Source: Microbacterium sp. SL75 (lineage in GTDB: Bacteria; Actinomycetota; Actinomycetes; Actinomycetales; Microbacteriaceae). From it: 64,000 nt of DNA. This document shows, one piece after another, positions 8,856 through 17,222 of the stretch. The notes under the pieces are model-generated. The model saw nothing but the letters and a program-made list of their open reading frames with translations. It was not told the DNA's origin and searched no databases. The stretch is taken from contig NZ_CP113067.1 in the NCBI RefSeq assembly GCF_026625865.1, forward strand, positions 620,001 through 684,000, in the 5' to 3' direction. The stretch's first letter is position 1. Each line of letters opens with the position of its first letter. Both the position numbers and the translations under genes were made by a program.

Positions 8856-10355
8856 CTAGGGCGTCTGCGACCCCGACCGCGCCCGCCCCGCGAGATCGGT
8901 GACGCCGACGACGAGCGCGAGCGCGAGGAAGATGCCCACCGTGATCATCCCCGACGCGTAGGCGTCGTGGTACAGCACCGCCGCGTCATCGACGCTCCCC
9001 TGCTCGCGGTAGACCGTCGCGTAGAACAGGGCGAGGGCGATCGCCGTGCCGACGGCCGTGCCGATGCGCTGGCCCAGTTGACCCACGGATCCCGCGACGC
9101 CGCCGCTCTTGACCGGGATGTCGGCGAGGGTGAGCGTCTGGTTGGGCGAGATGACGAGACCGCCGGCGAAGCCACCGAAGGTCATCACCGCCGCCATCGC
9201 CCAGGGTGTCCATCCGGGCGGCGTGAAGAGCGCGACGAGCACGAGCCCGCCCGCCGTGGCCACCATGCCCACGATTCCCCAGACCACGAGCGGACGCCCC
9301 AGGCGAGTGACGAGGTTGCCGCCGATCCACGAACTCCACGCGGATGCCACGGCGAAACCGATCGTGACCATACCGGCGAACACGGGCTCCAGGCCCAGGC
9401 CTCCCTGGAGGAAGAGCGTTCCCAGGAGGAACATGGCGGGGATCGCGGAGAAGTAGGCGGTCGAGATGAGCACACCGTTGCGGTACGACGAGAGCGAGAA
9501 GATCGCGAAGGGTATGAGCGGCATCCGTCCCCGCTCCCCGTATCGACGTTCCCAGAACACGAACCCCGCGGCGAAGATCACGGACGCCACCAGGAACCAC
9601 CAGCGGTGCGGGTTGTCGTCCGGGCTCCCCGTGGTGAACAGGAACGGCCACATCAACGACAGGATCGTCAACGCGAAGAGCACGACGCCGACCGGATCGA
9701 GATCGAGCTTGCGGTGGGACCTGGTTCGGGTGTCGGGCAGCAGCCACGCCGCCAGCGCGATGACGATCGCCACGAGCGGGACGTTGATCCAGAAGATGAG
9801 CCGCCAGCCGTCGGTGTCTCCGCCCAGGGCGATGAGCAGACCGCCCAGTGTGGGGCCGAAGGCCGTCGCGATGCCGATCGTCGCACCGAACAGACCGAAG
9901 GCGCGGCCGCGCTCCTTGCCCTGGAACAGCTGCTGCACGAGACCGAGAACCTGAGGCATCTGGATGCCGGCCGCAACTCCCTGCAGCAAGCGGGCGACGA
10001 GGAGCACGGTCGTGTTCGGCGCGAGGGCGCACGCGAGGCTCGTGACCAGGAACAGCGAGAGGCCGACGAGGAAGAGCATGCGCCGCGACCGGAGGTCTCC
10101 CAGGCGCCCGGCCGGGACCAGCACCAGACCGAAGGTGAGGATGTAGCCCGACACCACGAGCTGCAGCTCGGTGGGGCCGGCGTTCAGCGCCGCTTCGATG
10201 GACGGGAGCGCGACGTTGACCTTCGTGAGGTCGAGGATCGTGAGCGCGGCGACAGCGACCGCCACCCAGTAGGCGCGCCACCGGTGCTTCTGCGACAGCA
10301 CGATGTCACGTGTGGGGGGATGGGCGGAATCCGTGGACGTGGAGGGAGGAGTCAT
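8856..10355 (-). CDS. MFS transporter, DHA2-type drug exporter
   Basis: A 499-aa inner-membrane proton antiporter with about 14 hydrophobic helices, the number expected of the DHA2 (EmrB/QacA) subfamily. Family signs are the early DLTKVNVALPSIE helix, the motif A-like loop GRLGDLRSRR, and the motif C-like GPTLGGLL in helix 5. The likely role is efflux of toxic organic compounds; the substrate is unknown. The start follows TACCGT by eight bases. It is transcribed alone and no TetR- or MarR-type regulator lies beside it. Confidence 0.85.
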   Translation of the reverse strand: MTPPSTSTDSAHPPTRDIVLSQKHRWRAYWVAVAVAALTILDLTKVNVALPSIEAALNAGPTELQLVVSGYILTFGLVLVPAGRLGDLRSRRMLFLVGLSLFLVTSLACALAPNTTVLLVARLLQGVAAGIQMPQVLGLVQQLFQGKERGRAFGLFGATIGIATAFGPTLGGLLIALGGDTDGWRLIFWINVPLVAIVIALAAWLLPDTRTRSHRKLDLDPVGVVLFALTILSLMWPFLFTTGSPDDNPHRWWFLVASVIFAAGFVFWERRYGERGRMPLIPFAIFSLSSYRNGVLISTAYFSAIPAMFLLGTLFLQGGLGLEPVFAGMVTIGFAVASAWSSWIGGNLVTRLGRPLVVWGIVGMVATAGGLVLVALFTPPGWTPWAMAAVMTFGGFAGGLVISPNQTLTLADIPVKSGGVAGSVGQLGQRIGTAVGTAIALALFYATVYREQGSVDDAAVLYHDAYASGMITVGIFLALALVVGVTDLAGRARSGSQTP

Positions 10356-10436
10356 CGCTGCCGACGGTACTCCGGGTCTCGGACACCGCCTCCGGGCTTG
10401 CGCCGCGGGGCGCCGCGGCTCCCGCGACCGAACGCG

Positions 10437-10619
10437 TCAGTCGACGTCTCTGCGGGCGAAGACCGCCCGCAGCACGAGGAACACGATGAATGCGACGACC
10501 GCGACGGCGATCAAGCGGAAGACGAACGCGATGAGCGAGAACAGGATGTTCACGAGCACCCAGGCGATGATCACGGCGACGACGACGCCGAGGATGGTCC
10601 ACAGGGTGCTCTTGCGCAT
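10437..10619 (-). CDS. small hydrophobic membrane protein
   Basis: A 60-aa protein, nearly all hydrophobic, with two likely membrane helices (about residues 7-30 and 33-53) and a charged end FARRDVD. The ATG is six bases downstream of TAGGCT, a leaderless-type promoter arrangement. No known family recognised; relatives are commonly annotated as hypothetical membrane proteins in actinobacteria. Confidence 0.6.
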   Translation of the reverse strand: MRKSTLWTILGVVVAVIIAWVLVNILFSLIAFVFRLIAVAVVAFIVFLVLRAVFARRDVD

Positions 10620-10656
10620 GAGCCCAGCCTAGAGCGGGAGCCTGTCGAATGGCCCG

Positions 10657-10675
10657 GCGGGGCGCCGTGCCCCGC
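10657..10675 (-). terminator. hairpin downstream of sbcC
   Basis: GCGGGGC, loop GCCGT and GCCCCGC form a 7-bp stem about 50 bases beyond the sbcC stop. No U-run follows, so this is a weak terminator call. Confidence 0.4.
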
Positions 10676-10723
10676 GATCCCGCACCACCCGAGCGGACGC
10701 GGGTTCGAGTCCCGATCTCGGCG

Positions 10724-13700
10724 TCAGCCGATCAGCGCCGGGGCGTCCTGCCGGATCACGCTCGGCCCACGCGGCGTGGCCGCGACATGGAGCTGCGCGG
10801 GGAGCTGGTCTTTCATCGCCGCAACATGGCTGATCACCCCGACGGTCCGGCCGCCCTGCCGCAACTCGTCGAGGGTGCGCATGGCGAGATCGAGCGTGTC
10901 GTCGTCGAGCGAGCCGAAGCCTTCGTCGATGAAGAGCGTGTCGAGTCGGATGCCGCCCGCTCGCGCCGTCACGACCTCGGCGAGGCCGAGGGCCAGGGCC
11001 AGGGAGGTGAGGAACGTCTCGCCACCCGACAGCGATTGCGGGGGTCGGCTCTGGCCCGTGAATGCGTCGACCACCTCGAGTCCCAGTCCGCTCGCCGCAC
11101 CGCGGGCTGCCAGCGCGTCGCTGTGCTGCAGACGGTAGCGACCGGATGACATGTGATCGAGGCGGAGATTGGCAGCGGCGACGATCTCTTCGAGCTCGGC
11201 GGCGAGCACGAAGGTCTCGAGGGTCATGCGACGTGTGTTCGGCGCACGCCCGGCGACGGTATCGGCAAGTCGAGCGATCACGGCGTGCTCGTCGGAAAGC
11301 GCCGCCACAGCCGCGTGCGCGTCGTCGGCGCGCTGGGCGAGCCCTCTCAGCCGCTCCGCAAGAGCTCGAGCGGACGCGTGCGCAGCGGTGGTGCGCTGGA
11401 CGACCTCACGGGCCCGGGCGACGGCCTCGGCGTACGGAGCGGGGTCGACGGGCTCATCGGGGGCATCGACCAGAAGGAGCTCGAGCTCGAGCAGCCGCTG
11501 GCGAATCGAGGCACTCGCCGCATCGTGTTCGGCGATGGCGGTATCGAGGCGACGGCGATCGGCTGCCGGCCGGAGCGCCCGGACCACGGCGTCGACGTCG
11601 GCGAAGGAGCTCTCTCTCACGCGCGACGCGACGGTGTCCGCCGCCTCGAGCTCGTGCGCGGTCGCCGCCTCGACCGCGTCTCTTGCCGCGACCAATTCGC
11701 GCACCGCATCTCGCCGGGAACGCAGATCGCGCTGGCGCGCGATCACGCTGTCGAAGTCTCCCCGCGCGGCGGCCACCTCGCTACGAAGACCCGTCACCCT
11801 CTGCTCGGCCAGAGCGAGATCCTGTTGCGTGCTCGCGAGCCTGCTCGCGAGAGCGTCGATACGCGAGGCGACCGCCGCATCCAGGTCGGCCACGCGCGCC
11901 CGTTCCGCCTGGAGGCTCTCGCGCTCGGCGACCTCGGCCGAGGCCGCCGCGAGCGCCTCATCGGTCTGAGCGAACCTCTCCTCGAGGGCTTCGACGCTTT
12001 CTCCGCCCGCGAGGGCTGCGGCGAGAGCGTGAGCGTCACGCGCGACGCGAGCCGCGTCGGAGGCGAGGCGGTCCTGCTCGACCGCCGCGTTCTTGCGGTC
12101 TTCTGCTGCGGTGATCTCGTCATCGGTCACGGGCTCTTCGTCGCCGCGAGCGGGAGCGGGGTGCTCCCGTGCACCGCACACGGCGCACGGCTCTCCGTCG
12201 ACGAGGTCATGGGCCAGCTCGACGGCCGCGCCTTGGAGTCGGCGACGCAGGAGGCTGGTCCACGAGTCGACGGCGCGCTGTACCTCGTCGGCGCGCACCA
12301 GAGATGCGAGGTCGGCCTGATCGCGTTCGTCTTGCAGCTGCGCCGCCCGGCGCGCGGCCTGCACGCGGCGAACCAGCTCGTCACGCGCGCTCGTCGCGGT
12401 GGTCTTGCGGGTCTCGGCGCCGGCGAGCTGCTCGAGGCGCTCGTCGAGAGCACGCAGGGTCTCGGGAACCTCGGCTCGGCCCTCGACGAGGGCATCGCGA
12501 TCGGCGGCGGTCCGGGCGACCAGGGTCGTGAGCCGATCGAGCTCCGCCTCGAGGACGTCGAGCTCGGCTTCGGCGCTCAGAGCGGACTGTCCCCGCGCGA
12601 GCAGCGCGGTGAGCTCGTCGTCGCGGGCGACGAGTACGGCCCGATCGAGGGCGGCTCCGCCGGAAGGGACGGGGCCTGCCGTCGTGTCCGTCGAGGGTTC
12701 GACGGCGGCGTCCGCGCTACGCGGTTCCGCGAGCCGTCCCGCCTTCTCTTTCGCCGTGTCGGCGGCGTCCCCGGCGGAGACGAGCGCCTTCCGTGCGATC
12801 TCGGCCGCATCGATCGCGGCCCGCATCGTCTCGGCTTCGGCCGCGCAGCGCGACTCCTCGCGCGCGGCGGTGATGCGCGACTCGTCCGCCTCGAGAACCG
12901 CCAGACGGTCCCGCAGTCGCGATCGGTCCTGCTGGCGTTCGTGGAGCGTGGCCGCTTCCCGCTGAGCGGCCAAGGCTCGATCGAGTCGCGCATCGCTGTC
13001 GTCGCGCTCTCGCGCGGCGGTCTCGACGCGATAGTCGGCGCGTTCCACGGCTCGAACGACGCGGACGAGCCGTTCGCTCACGCTGACGGGTGCACCTGCC
13101 GGGGTCTCGGCGATCTCGGCGGCGACGAGGTCGTCTTCGGGCTCGAGTTCACCGGCAAGACGCTCCGCCTCGTCGAGGAGCGTCGCCACCTCGACGCCCT
13201 CGGCAGCGAGACGTTGCGCCGCGCTCTTGCGACGCTCTTCGAGGTTCGCCGCGTACTGCTCGAAGGAGCGCGTGCCGAAGAGCGTTCGCAGCAGGCTCAG
13301 GCGCTCGTCGTTCTTGGCGAGCAGGAATCGGGCGAACCGGTTCTGCGCCAGCAGGATGACCTGCAGGAACTGCTGCTGGGTCAGGCCCAGGATCTCGTCG
13401 AGGCGCGCGGCGACGTCGACGGGCCGTGCGGCCACTCCGGTCCAGCCCTCGGGGGCGAGGATCTCGAGGAGGGCGCGGTGCGGTTCTTTCGTCGTCCCCC
13501 CACCGCGCCGTTTCGGACGTTCGAACTCGGGCGAGCGGGTGATGCGCCACCGCTCCCCCTCCGCACTGAACTCGAGCGTGACGCGCGTGGGGTCGTCGGG
13601 TTCGCAATGGTCGCTGCGCAACCGGCGGTCGGCGCCGTCGTATCGCGGCACGCCTCCGTAGAGGGCGTAGCAGACACCGTCGAGCACGCTCGATTTGCCG

Positions 13701-13816
13701 GCGCCCGTGCGCCCCGTGATGAGGAAGATGCCGTCTGGCGTGAACGCGTCGAAGTCGACCGTCTGCGCCTCGAGGAACGGACCGAACCCTTCGAGGACGA
13801 GGCTGTGGAGCTTCAT
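10724..13816 (-). CDS. sbcC: exonuclease SbcCD ATPase subunit SbcC
   Basis: A 1030-aa SMC-like ATPase of the SbcCD (Mre11-Rad50-like) complex that opens hairpins and protein-blocked DNA ends. Walker A GRTGAGKSS is at residues 35-43 and the Q-loop region LTQQQFLQVILLAQ follows. Long Ala/Glu/Arg-rich coiled coils flank a CAVC zinc hook near residue 545. The ABC signature LSGGETF lies near residue 929 and Walker B LFIDEGFGSLD near 964. Its ATG overlaps the sbcD stop by four bases, as usual for this pair, so the subunits are translated together. Confidence 0.95.
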   Translation of the reverse strand: MKLHSLVLEGFGPFLEAQTVDFDAFTPDGIFLITGRTGAGKSSVLDGVCYALYGGVPRYDGADRRLRSDHCEPDDPTRVTLEFSAEGERWRITRSPEFERPKRRGGGTTKEPHRALLEILAPEGWTGVAARPVDVAARLDEILGLTQQQFLQVILLAQNRFARFLLAKNDERLSLLRTLFGTRSFEQYAANLEERRKSAAQRLAAEGVEVATLLDEAERLAGELEPEDDLVAAEIAETPAGAPVSVSERLVRVVRAVERADYRVETAARERDDSDARLDRALAAQREAATLHERQQDRSRLRDRLAVLEADESRITAAREESRCAAEAETMRAAIDAAEIARKALVSAGDAADTAKEKAGRLAEPRSADAAVEPSTDTTAGPVPSGGAALDRAVLVARDDELTALLARGQSALSAEAELDVLEAELDRLTTLVARTAADRDALVEGRAEVPETLRALDERLEQLAGAETRKTTATSARDELVRRVQAARRAAQLQDERDQADLASLVRADEVQRAVDSWTSLLRRRLQGAAVELAHDLVDGEPCAVCGAREHPAPARGDEEPVTDDEITAAEDRKNAAVEQDRLASDAARVARDAHALAAALAGGESVEALEERFAQTDEALAAASAEVAERESLQAERARVADLDAAVASRIDALASRLASTQQDLALAEQRVTGLRSEVAAARGDFDSVIARQRDLRSRRDAVRELVAARDAVEAATAHELEAADTVASRVRESSFADVDAVVRALRPAADRRRLDTAIAEHDAASASIRQRLLELELLLVDAPDEPVDPAPYAEAVARAREVVQRTTAAHASARALAERLRGLAQRADDAHAAVAALSDEHAVIARLADTVAGRAPNTRRMTLETFVLAAELEEIVAAANLRLDHMSSGRYRLQHSDALAARGAASGLGLEVVDAFTGQSRPPQSLSGGETFLTSLALALGLAEVVTARAGGIRLDTLFIDEGFGSLDDDTLDLAMRTLDELRQGGRTVGVISHVAAMKDQLPAQLHVAATPRGPSVIRQDAPALIG

Positions 13817-14967
13817 GCGTTCGCCTCCGCGACGGACCGCGCGTCGAGCACGTCGCGGATGAGCGCACGTTCGGCTTCGGACGCCCCCTCTCCTTCACGG
13901 ACGTGAGCGAGGAACGTCTCGACGATCTCCGCGTCGTCGCGTGCGGCGCGCACACGTCGCGCGTACCCGGCGCCGTCGTCGGCTTGCGTCTCGGCGGGCA
14001 GATGGACCACCGTCGCGCACCAGGGGAAGCGCGACTGCAGTCGCCGCATCGGATCGGGCTGAGGCGTGGAATCGGTGTACTCGGCGCGCACCCAGTGCTC
14101 GTCGTGGCCTGCGAAGCTCTCGTCGGTGAGCAGCTCGTCGAGGCGGGCGCGAAGCGTCACGAGCGGACGGGGCACCGGCAGATCGAGCCAGGTCACGTCG
14201 GCCAGCCCCTCGGCGTCGAGGTCGACGAGCCACGAACCACGGGGTTTTCCTGCCTCGCCGAAGCTGTAGTGCACCGGGGCGCCGGCATAACGGACGCGAT
14301 CGGACAACTGCTGACGACCGTGGATGTGGCCGAGGGCGACGTAGTCGGGCCCGTCGAACGCGGGGAGCGGGACGACGTCGAGGCCGCCCTGTCGGATCTC
14401 TCGTTCGACTCCCGGGGTGGCATCGACCCCCGCGGCGAAGCAGTGCGCCGCGACCACCGAGCGCCCGCCGCGTTCGCCGAGGTCGGCGCGGACGAGGTCG
14501 AGTGCGTGCTGCATCGTCTGCGCCTGGCTGCGCAGCTCGACGCCGTCCCAGAGATGGCGCACGATGGCGGGCTCGAGGTACGGGATGCCGTAGATGTGAA
14601 CGGGACCGTGCTCGTCGTCGACGGTCACCGGGGTGCCGACGGAACGCGGATCGGTGACGACCGTGATCTCCTTCCGAAGGAGAGCGGACTGGAAACCGAG
14701 GCGGGCGGCGGAATCGTGGTTGCCGCTCGTGACGACGACCCGTGCGCCGGCATCGGCGAGCGCCGCCAAGGTGGAAGAGAGGACCGGGTAGCAGGCCGCG
14801 GAGGGGGCGGCGGAGTCGAAGACATCGCCCGCGACGATCACCACGTCGACCGCGTGCTCGCGGACCTGCGTGACGAGGGCTTCGAGGACGCTGCCCAGTG
14901 CGTCGAGCGTCGAGTGCCCGTGGAAGGAGCGCCCGATGTGCCAGTCGGAGGTGTGCAGGATCCGCAT
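13813..14967 (-). CDS. sbcD: exonuclease SbcCD nuclease subunit SbcD
   Basis: A 384-aa Mre11-type metallophosphoesterase, the nuclease partner of SbcC. All metal-binding blocks are visible: HTSDWHIG at residue 5, AGDVFDS, SGNHDS, AAHCF and LGHIHGRQ. The C-terminal third is the SbcD capping domain. The ATG at 14967 is six bases after TACCGT, which supports it over the longer frame that begins 54 bases upstream. First gene of the sbcDC operon. Confidence 0.95.
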   Translation of the reverse strand: MRILHTSDWHIGRSFHGHSTLDALGSVLEALVTQVREHAVDVVIVAGDVFDSAAPSAACYPVLSSTLAALADAGARVVVTSGNHDSAARLGFQSALLRKEITVVTDPRSVGTPVTVDDEHGPVHIYGIPYLEPAIVRHLWDGVELRSQAQTMQHALDLVRADLGERGGRSVVAAHCFAAGVDATPGVEREIRQGGLDVVPLPAFDGPDYVALGHIHGRQQLSDRVRYAGAPVHYSFGEAGKPRGSWLVDLDAEGLADVTWLDLPVPRPLVTLRARLDELLTDESFAGHDEHWVRAEYTDSTPQPDPMRRLQSRFPWCATVVHLPAETQADDGAGYARRVRAARDDAEIVETFLAHVREGEGASEAERALIRDVLDARSVAEANA

Positions 14968-15041
14968 GCAGACACGGTACGTCGCCCCTCCGACATCGGC
15001 TCGCAGCAAACGCCCGACCACTCTCCCCGCAGACGCGAAAA

Positions 15042-15074
15042 CGCCTCACCGCCGGGTGTTCCCGGGGTGAGGCG
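15042..15074 (-). terminator. terminator after the small acidic gene pair
   Basis: CGCCTCACC and GGTGAGGCG form a 9-bp stem that continues as CCGGG/CCCGG around a TGTT loop, with one bulged G. On the minus strand a TTTTCGCG tail follows, so it should stop transcription leaving the 15086-15614 genes. Confidence 0.75.
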
Positions 15075-15085
15075 CTACCGCTGGA

Positions 15086-15403
15086 TCAGGAGCCGGCGAC
15101 CTCGGCGGCCAGGGCCCGGATACGGTCGTCGCCCAGGTCGAGACCGATGTCGAGGAAGCGCTGGCGCAGCACGTCGGCGATCCGCTCCTCGCTCTTGTCT
15201 CCGACGTCGGCACGCGTCTGCACGACGACGCCCTGGATACGGGCGGTGTCGTCGGTCGCATGCATGTCCATCGCCGGTTCCGACTGCTCATCGGGGTGCG
15301 AGAGCTTGCGGTCCTGGTGGACAGCGCCGCCCACCGAGTCCGCCGCGTCGGCGCCGCCGTCGGGGCCGCTGCTGGGCTGGGGCGCCCGGGTGTCATCCGA
15401 CAT
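15086..15403 (-). CDS. hypothetical protein, acidic
   Basis: A 105-aa protein with no recognised family. The first half is low-complexity and hydrophilic; the second half (from about residue 55) looks folded, with RIQGVVVQTRADVGD followed by helices containing EERIADVLRQRF and DDRIRALAAEVAGS. It has no signal or membrane segment. One base separates its ATG from the stop of the gene before it, so the two form a small operon closed by a strong terminator. Confidence 0.6.
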   Translation of the reverse strand: MSDDTRAPQPSSGPDGGADAADSVGGAVHQDRKLSHPDEQSEPAMDMHATDDTARIQGVVVQTRADVGDKSEERIADVLRQRFLDIGLDLGDDRIRALAAEVAGS

Positions 15404-15404
15404 G

Positions 15405-15614
15405 TCAGTCCTCCGTGCTCAGATCGGGGTCGATGCCCTGGCTGGCGGCATCCCCCTCGATGGGGTCCGAGGGCTCCGCGTCGTTCAGTCGCGGCGAGCC
15501 CTTCGCGTGCTCGTTCTGTTCTGCGGTCTCGCCGTCTGCGACGGCGCCGCTCTCCCAGCCACCGGCGGGGTCGGCGTCGATGACGCCCTCGGGCAGGTCG
15601 CGGTCGTCTGTCAT
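15405..15614 (-). CDS. hypothetical protein, small acidic and disordered
   Basis: A 69-aa, strongly acidic protein (DDRDLPEGVIDADPAGGW at the start, SQGIDPDLSTED at the end) without hydrophobic segments, probably unstructured. AAGGGGAA lies at ideal spacing before the ATG. It is the first gene of a two-gene unit with the 105-aa protein. No family recognised; the clear ribosome-binding site and coupling argue that it is real. Confidence 0.55.
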   Translation of the reverse strand: MTDDRDLPEGVIDADPAGGWESGAVADGETAEQNEHAKGSPRLNDAEPSDPIEGDAASQGIDPDLSTED

Positions 15615-15705
15615 GACTTCCCCTTTCTCCGGATACAGCTTCGTCTCACCGGCATCCGACCGGGCAGGGGTTGACGACCGCGCACGGGCTGCGTAGGCGC
15701 CGGAT

Positions 15706-16005
15706 TCAGCCCGCGGGGCGCTGGTGCAGCAGGCCCGCGCGCTCGGGGTGCGACTCGAACCACTCCCCCACGTACCAGCAGACGGGCAGGATCTCACGGT
15801 CGCCCGCCGCCTCGATCGCATCGACCGCCCGCTCCGTGATCACGGCCGCGTACCCGTGGCCGCGGAAGGTGGGGATGGTGAACGCGCGCGTGAGAGCGAC
15901 GGTGCGTCCGTCGTCGCGGTAGTCGAGCACGGAGACGAGGTCGTCCCCGTTGTGCAGGGTGTAGCGGGACGCGGTCTTGTCGTCGGCGAAAAGCAGATCG
16001 GCCAT
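15706..16005 (-). CDS. short GCN5-related N-acetyltransferase family protein
   Basis: A 99-aa protein matching the short GNAT family (the type with only the acetyl-CoA-binding core). The core reads ALTRAFTIPTFRGHGYAAVITERAVD, containing the RGHGYA acetyl-CoA loop, and then LPVCWYVGEWFESHPE, where the CWYV-x-x-(W/F)-x-x-x-HPE pattern is family-typical. The acceptor is unknown. The ATG lies seven bases after TAGCCT. Confidence 0.8.
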   Translation of the reverse strand: MADLLFADDKTASRYTLHNGDDLVSVLDYRDDGRTVALTRAFTIPTFRGHGYAAVITERAVDAIEAAGDREILPVCWYVGEWFESHPERAGLLHQRPAG

Positions 16006-16125
16006 GGTCGAGAGGCTACGCCGATGACGACCCCCTGGCTCCGTTAGCGCAGATTGCACGGTCCGAGGCCTCTGGAAGCCATCCGATCTGAGCAGGATGC
16101 TCCATACTCGAACACCTCGTGCGAT

Positions 16126-16155
16126 TTGACGAAGTCCGACGTCCTGCGTCATAAT
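16126..16155 (+). promoter_or_regulatory. sigma-70-type promoter of the cysteine-rich leader ORF
   Basis: TTGACG at 16126-16131 and CATAAT at 16150-16155 are separated by 18 bases. The -10 box ends six bases before the leader ATG, so transcription should start at or next to the A of the ATG, giving a leaderless mRNA. This is one of the best promoter matches in the window. Confidence 0.7.
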
Positions 16156-16161
16156 CCCCCC

Positions 16162-16263
16162 ATGACTCTCAACGCGCGTTCTCTGTCCGCCCGGGAGGCG
16201 AACAGGACTGCCGGCATGATGATGCCCGGCCGCGTTGCGATGTGTTGTCGAATGTGCCGCTAA
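16162..16263 (+). CDS. leaderless cysteine-rich leader peptide
   Basis: A 33-aa ORF whose last residues are AMCCRMCR, so three Cys codons (TGT, TGT, TGC) fall in the last six sense codons. It starts right at the predicted transcription start and precedes a regulator gene by 178 bases. Mycobacteria use leaderless short ORFs ending in Cys clusters as cysteine-responsive attenuators, where ribosomes stalled by low Cys-tRNA change expression downstream. By position and composition this ORF looks like the same kind of device. It does not resemble a functional protein. Confidence 0.65.
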   Translation: MTLNARSLSAREANRTAGMMMPGRVAMCCRMCR

Positions 16264-16441
16264 CAGCGACCCTCGCCCGGATCACCTCGGTTTCTGAACA
16301 CCGACGTCATCCCCCGGTCTCCTGACGTCCGCGTCGATCACGCGCACTCCGGTCACCGCGCTCCGGCCCCTCGGCCTCTACCTCCCGTCGAACCCCGCTG
16401 TGTCTGACGCCCGGGTTCACACTCTCAAGGACTTTCTCCTC
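16264..16441 (+). promoter_or_regulatory. untranslated spacer between leader ORF and regulator, possible attenuator
   Basis: A 178-base stretch without a convincing gene. GACGTCA (16303-16309) and TGACGTC (16323-16329) can form a 7-bp hairpin with a 13-base loop. AAGGAC at 16428-16433 is the likely ribosome-binding site of the regulator. No clear terminator with a U-run is visible, so control may act on translation rather than by termination. Confidence 0.4.
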
Positions 16442-17161
16442 ATGTCGATCTCCGCTGTTCTCGACCGCCCCGCCGCCATCCGCCCCCTCGCCGCCCGCGC
16501 CGCAACCCCGGCCGCGGCCAGCCCGGCAGCACCCGCCCCGCGCCCCGCCGCTCCCGCGACGACCGCCCCGCGCGGATTCGCTCTGTACGTCGGCATCGAC
16601 GAGGCGAAGGCCGCCGCCGCGGGCGTCAGCCTCGGAACCCTCGTCGAGGCCCTGCGTCGCACTCTCGGCGAGCTGGCCCCCGCCGCCGAGACCTACGCCA
16701 CGGTCGCCCTCGCCCCCGTCGGCTCGGGCGGCCGCGATGTCGACGTCGTGCGCCTCGCGCTGCACGAGCCGTCCGCTGTCGCCCGCACGAAGGACGAGCC
16801 CGCCGAGGAGGATCGCGCGCCCGGCGGCGTCGTGGTCGACATCTCGCGCAAGCGCGTGCTCATCGACGGCGAGTCTGCCGCCTTCACGTTCAAGGAGTTC
16901 GAGCTGCTGCAGTACCTCGTGCTCCGCGAGGGCCGCACGATCGAGCGCACCGAGCTCGTGGCCTCGCTGTGGGAGGGCTCGACCGACGACGACGCCCCGG
17001 GCGAGCGCACCATCGACGTGCACGTGCGGCGTCTGCGCGCCAAGCTCGGCGTGTACGAGGACATCGTGCGCACCGTGCGCGGCGTCGGGTACCGCTTCGA
17101 CCGTCACGCCGACGTGTCGATCCGCTACGGCCACGGAACGCCTTCGCCCGACCGCTTCTGA
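16442..17161 (+). CDS. orphan winged-helix (OmpR/PhoB-type) transcriptional regulator
   Basis: A 239-aa protein. Residues 1-42 are an Ala/Pro-rich linker; about 43-115 form an unrecognised alpha/beta domain starting GFALYVGIDEAKAAAAGVSL; about 135-225 are an OmpR-type DNA-binding domain with FTFKEFELLQYLVLREGR, the recognition region TIDVHVRRLRAKL and the closing TVRGVGYRF wing. There is no phospho-receiver domain and no sensor kinase nearby. The Cys-rich leader upstream suggests its synthesis responds to cysteine supply, so it may control sulfur or redox genes; that is inference. Monocistronic, because the next gene has its own promoter. Confidence 0.8.
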   Translation: MSISAVLDRPAAIRPLAARAATPAAASPAAPAPRPAAPATTAPRGFALYVGIDEAKAAAAGVSLGTLVEALRRTLGELAPAAETYATVALAPVGSGGRDVDVVRLALHEPSAVARTKDEPAEEDRAPGGVVVDISRKRVLIDGESAAFTFKEFELLQYLVLREGRTIERTELVASLWEGSTDDDAPGERTIDVHVRRLRAKLGVYEDIVRTVRGVGYRFDRHADVSIRYGHGTPSPDRF

Positions 17162-17222
17162 GCGACGGCCCGACCGGTCGCCCGGATGCCGCGATGTCGG
17201 TGGGGCGACGTAGGGTGACGGC

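Noticed and set aside
10690..10718. tRNA-like 3' end (GCGGGTTCGAGTCCCG)
   Set aside because: The T-arm looks right, but no matching acceptor, D-arm or anticodon arm is found upstream. It may be a chance match or a remnant; not evidence of an integrated element.
8967..11138. 723-codon open frame on the plus strand
   Set aside because: Spans the MFS gene, a small membrane gene and the end of sbcC on the other strand, with charged low-complexity translation. Not a gene.
11153..13906. 917-codon open frame on the plus strand
   Set aside because: Antisense to sbcC; composition and absence of motifs show that it is a shadow of the coiled-coil gene.
15086..15614. Toxin-antitoxin pair
   Set aside because: Two adjacent small genes, but both are acidic and neither shows a toxin fold or DNA-binding motif.
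16054..16263. Longer reading frame for the leader ORF beginning at 16054
   Set aside because: It starts upstream of the strong promoter and has no ribosome-binding site; the ATG at 16162 is placed right at the predicted transcription start.
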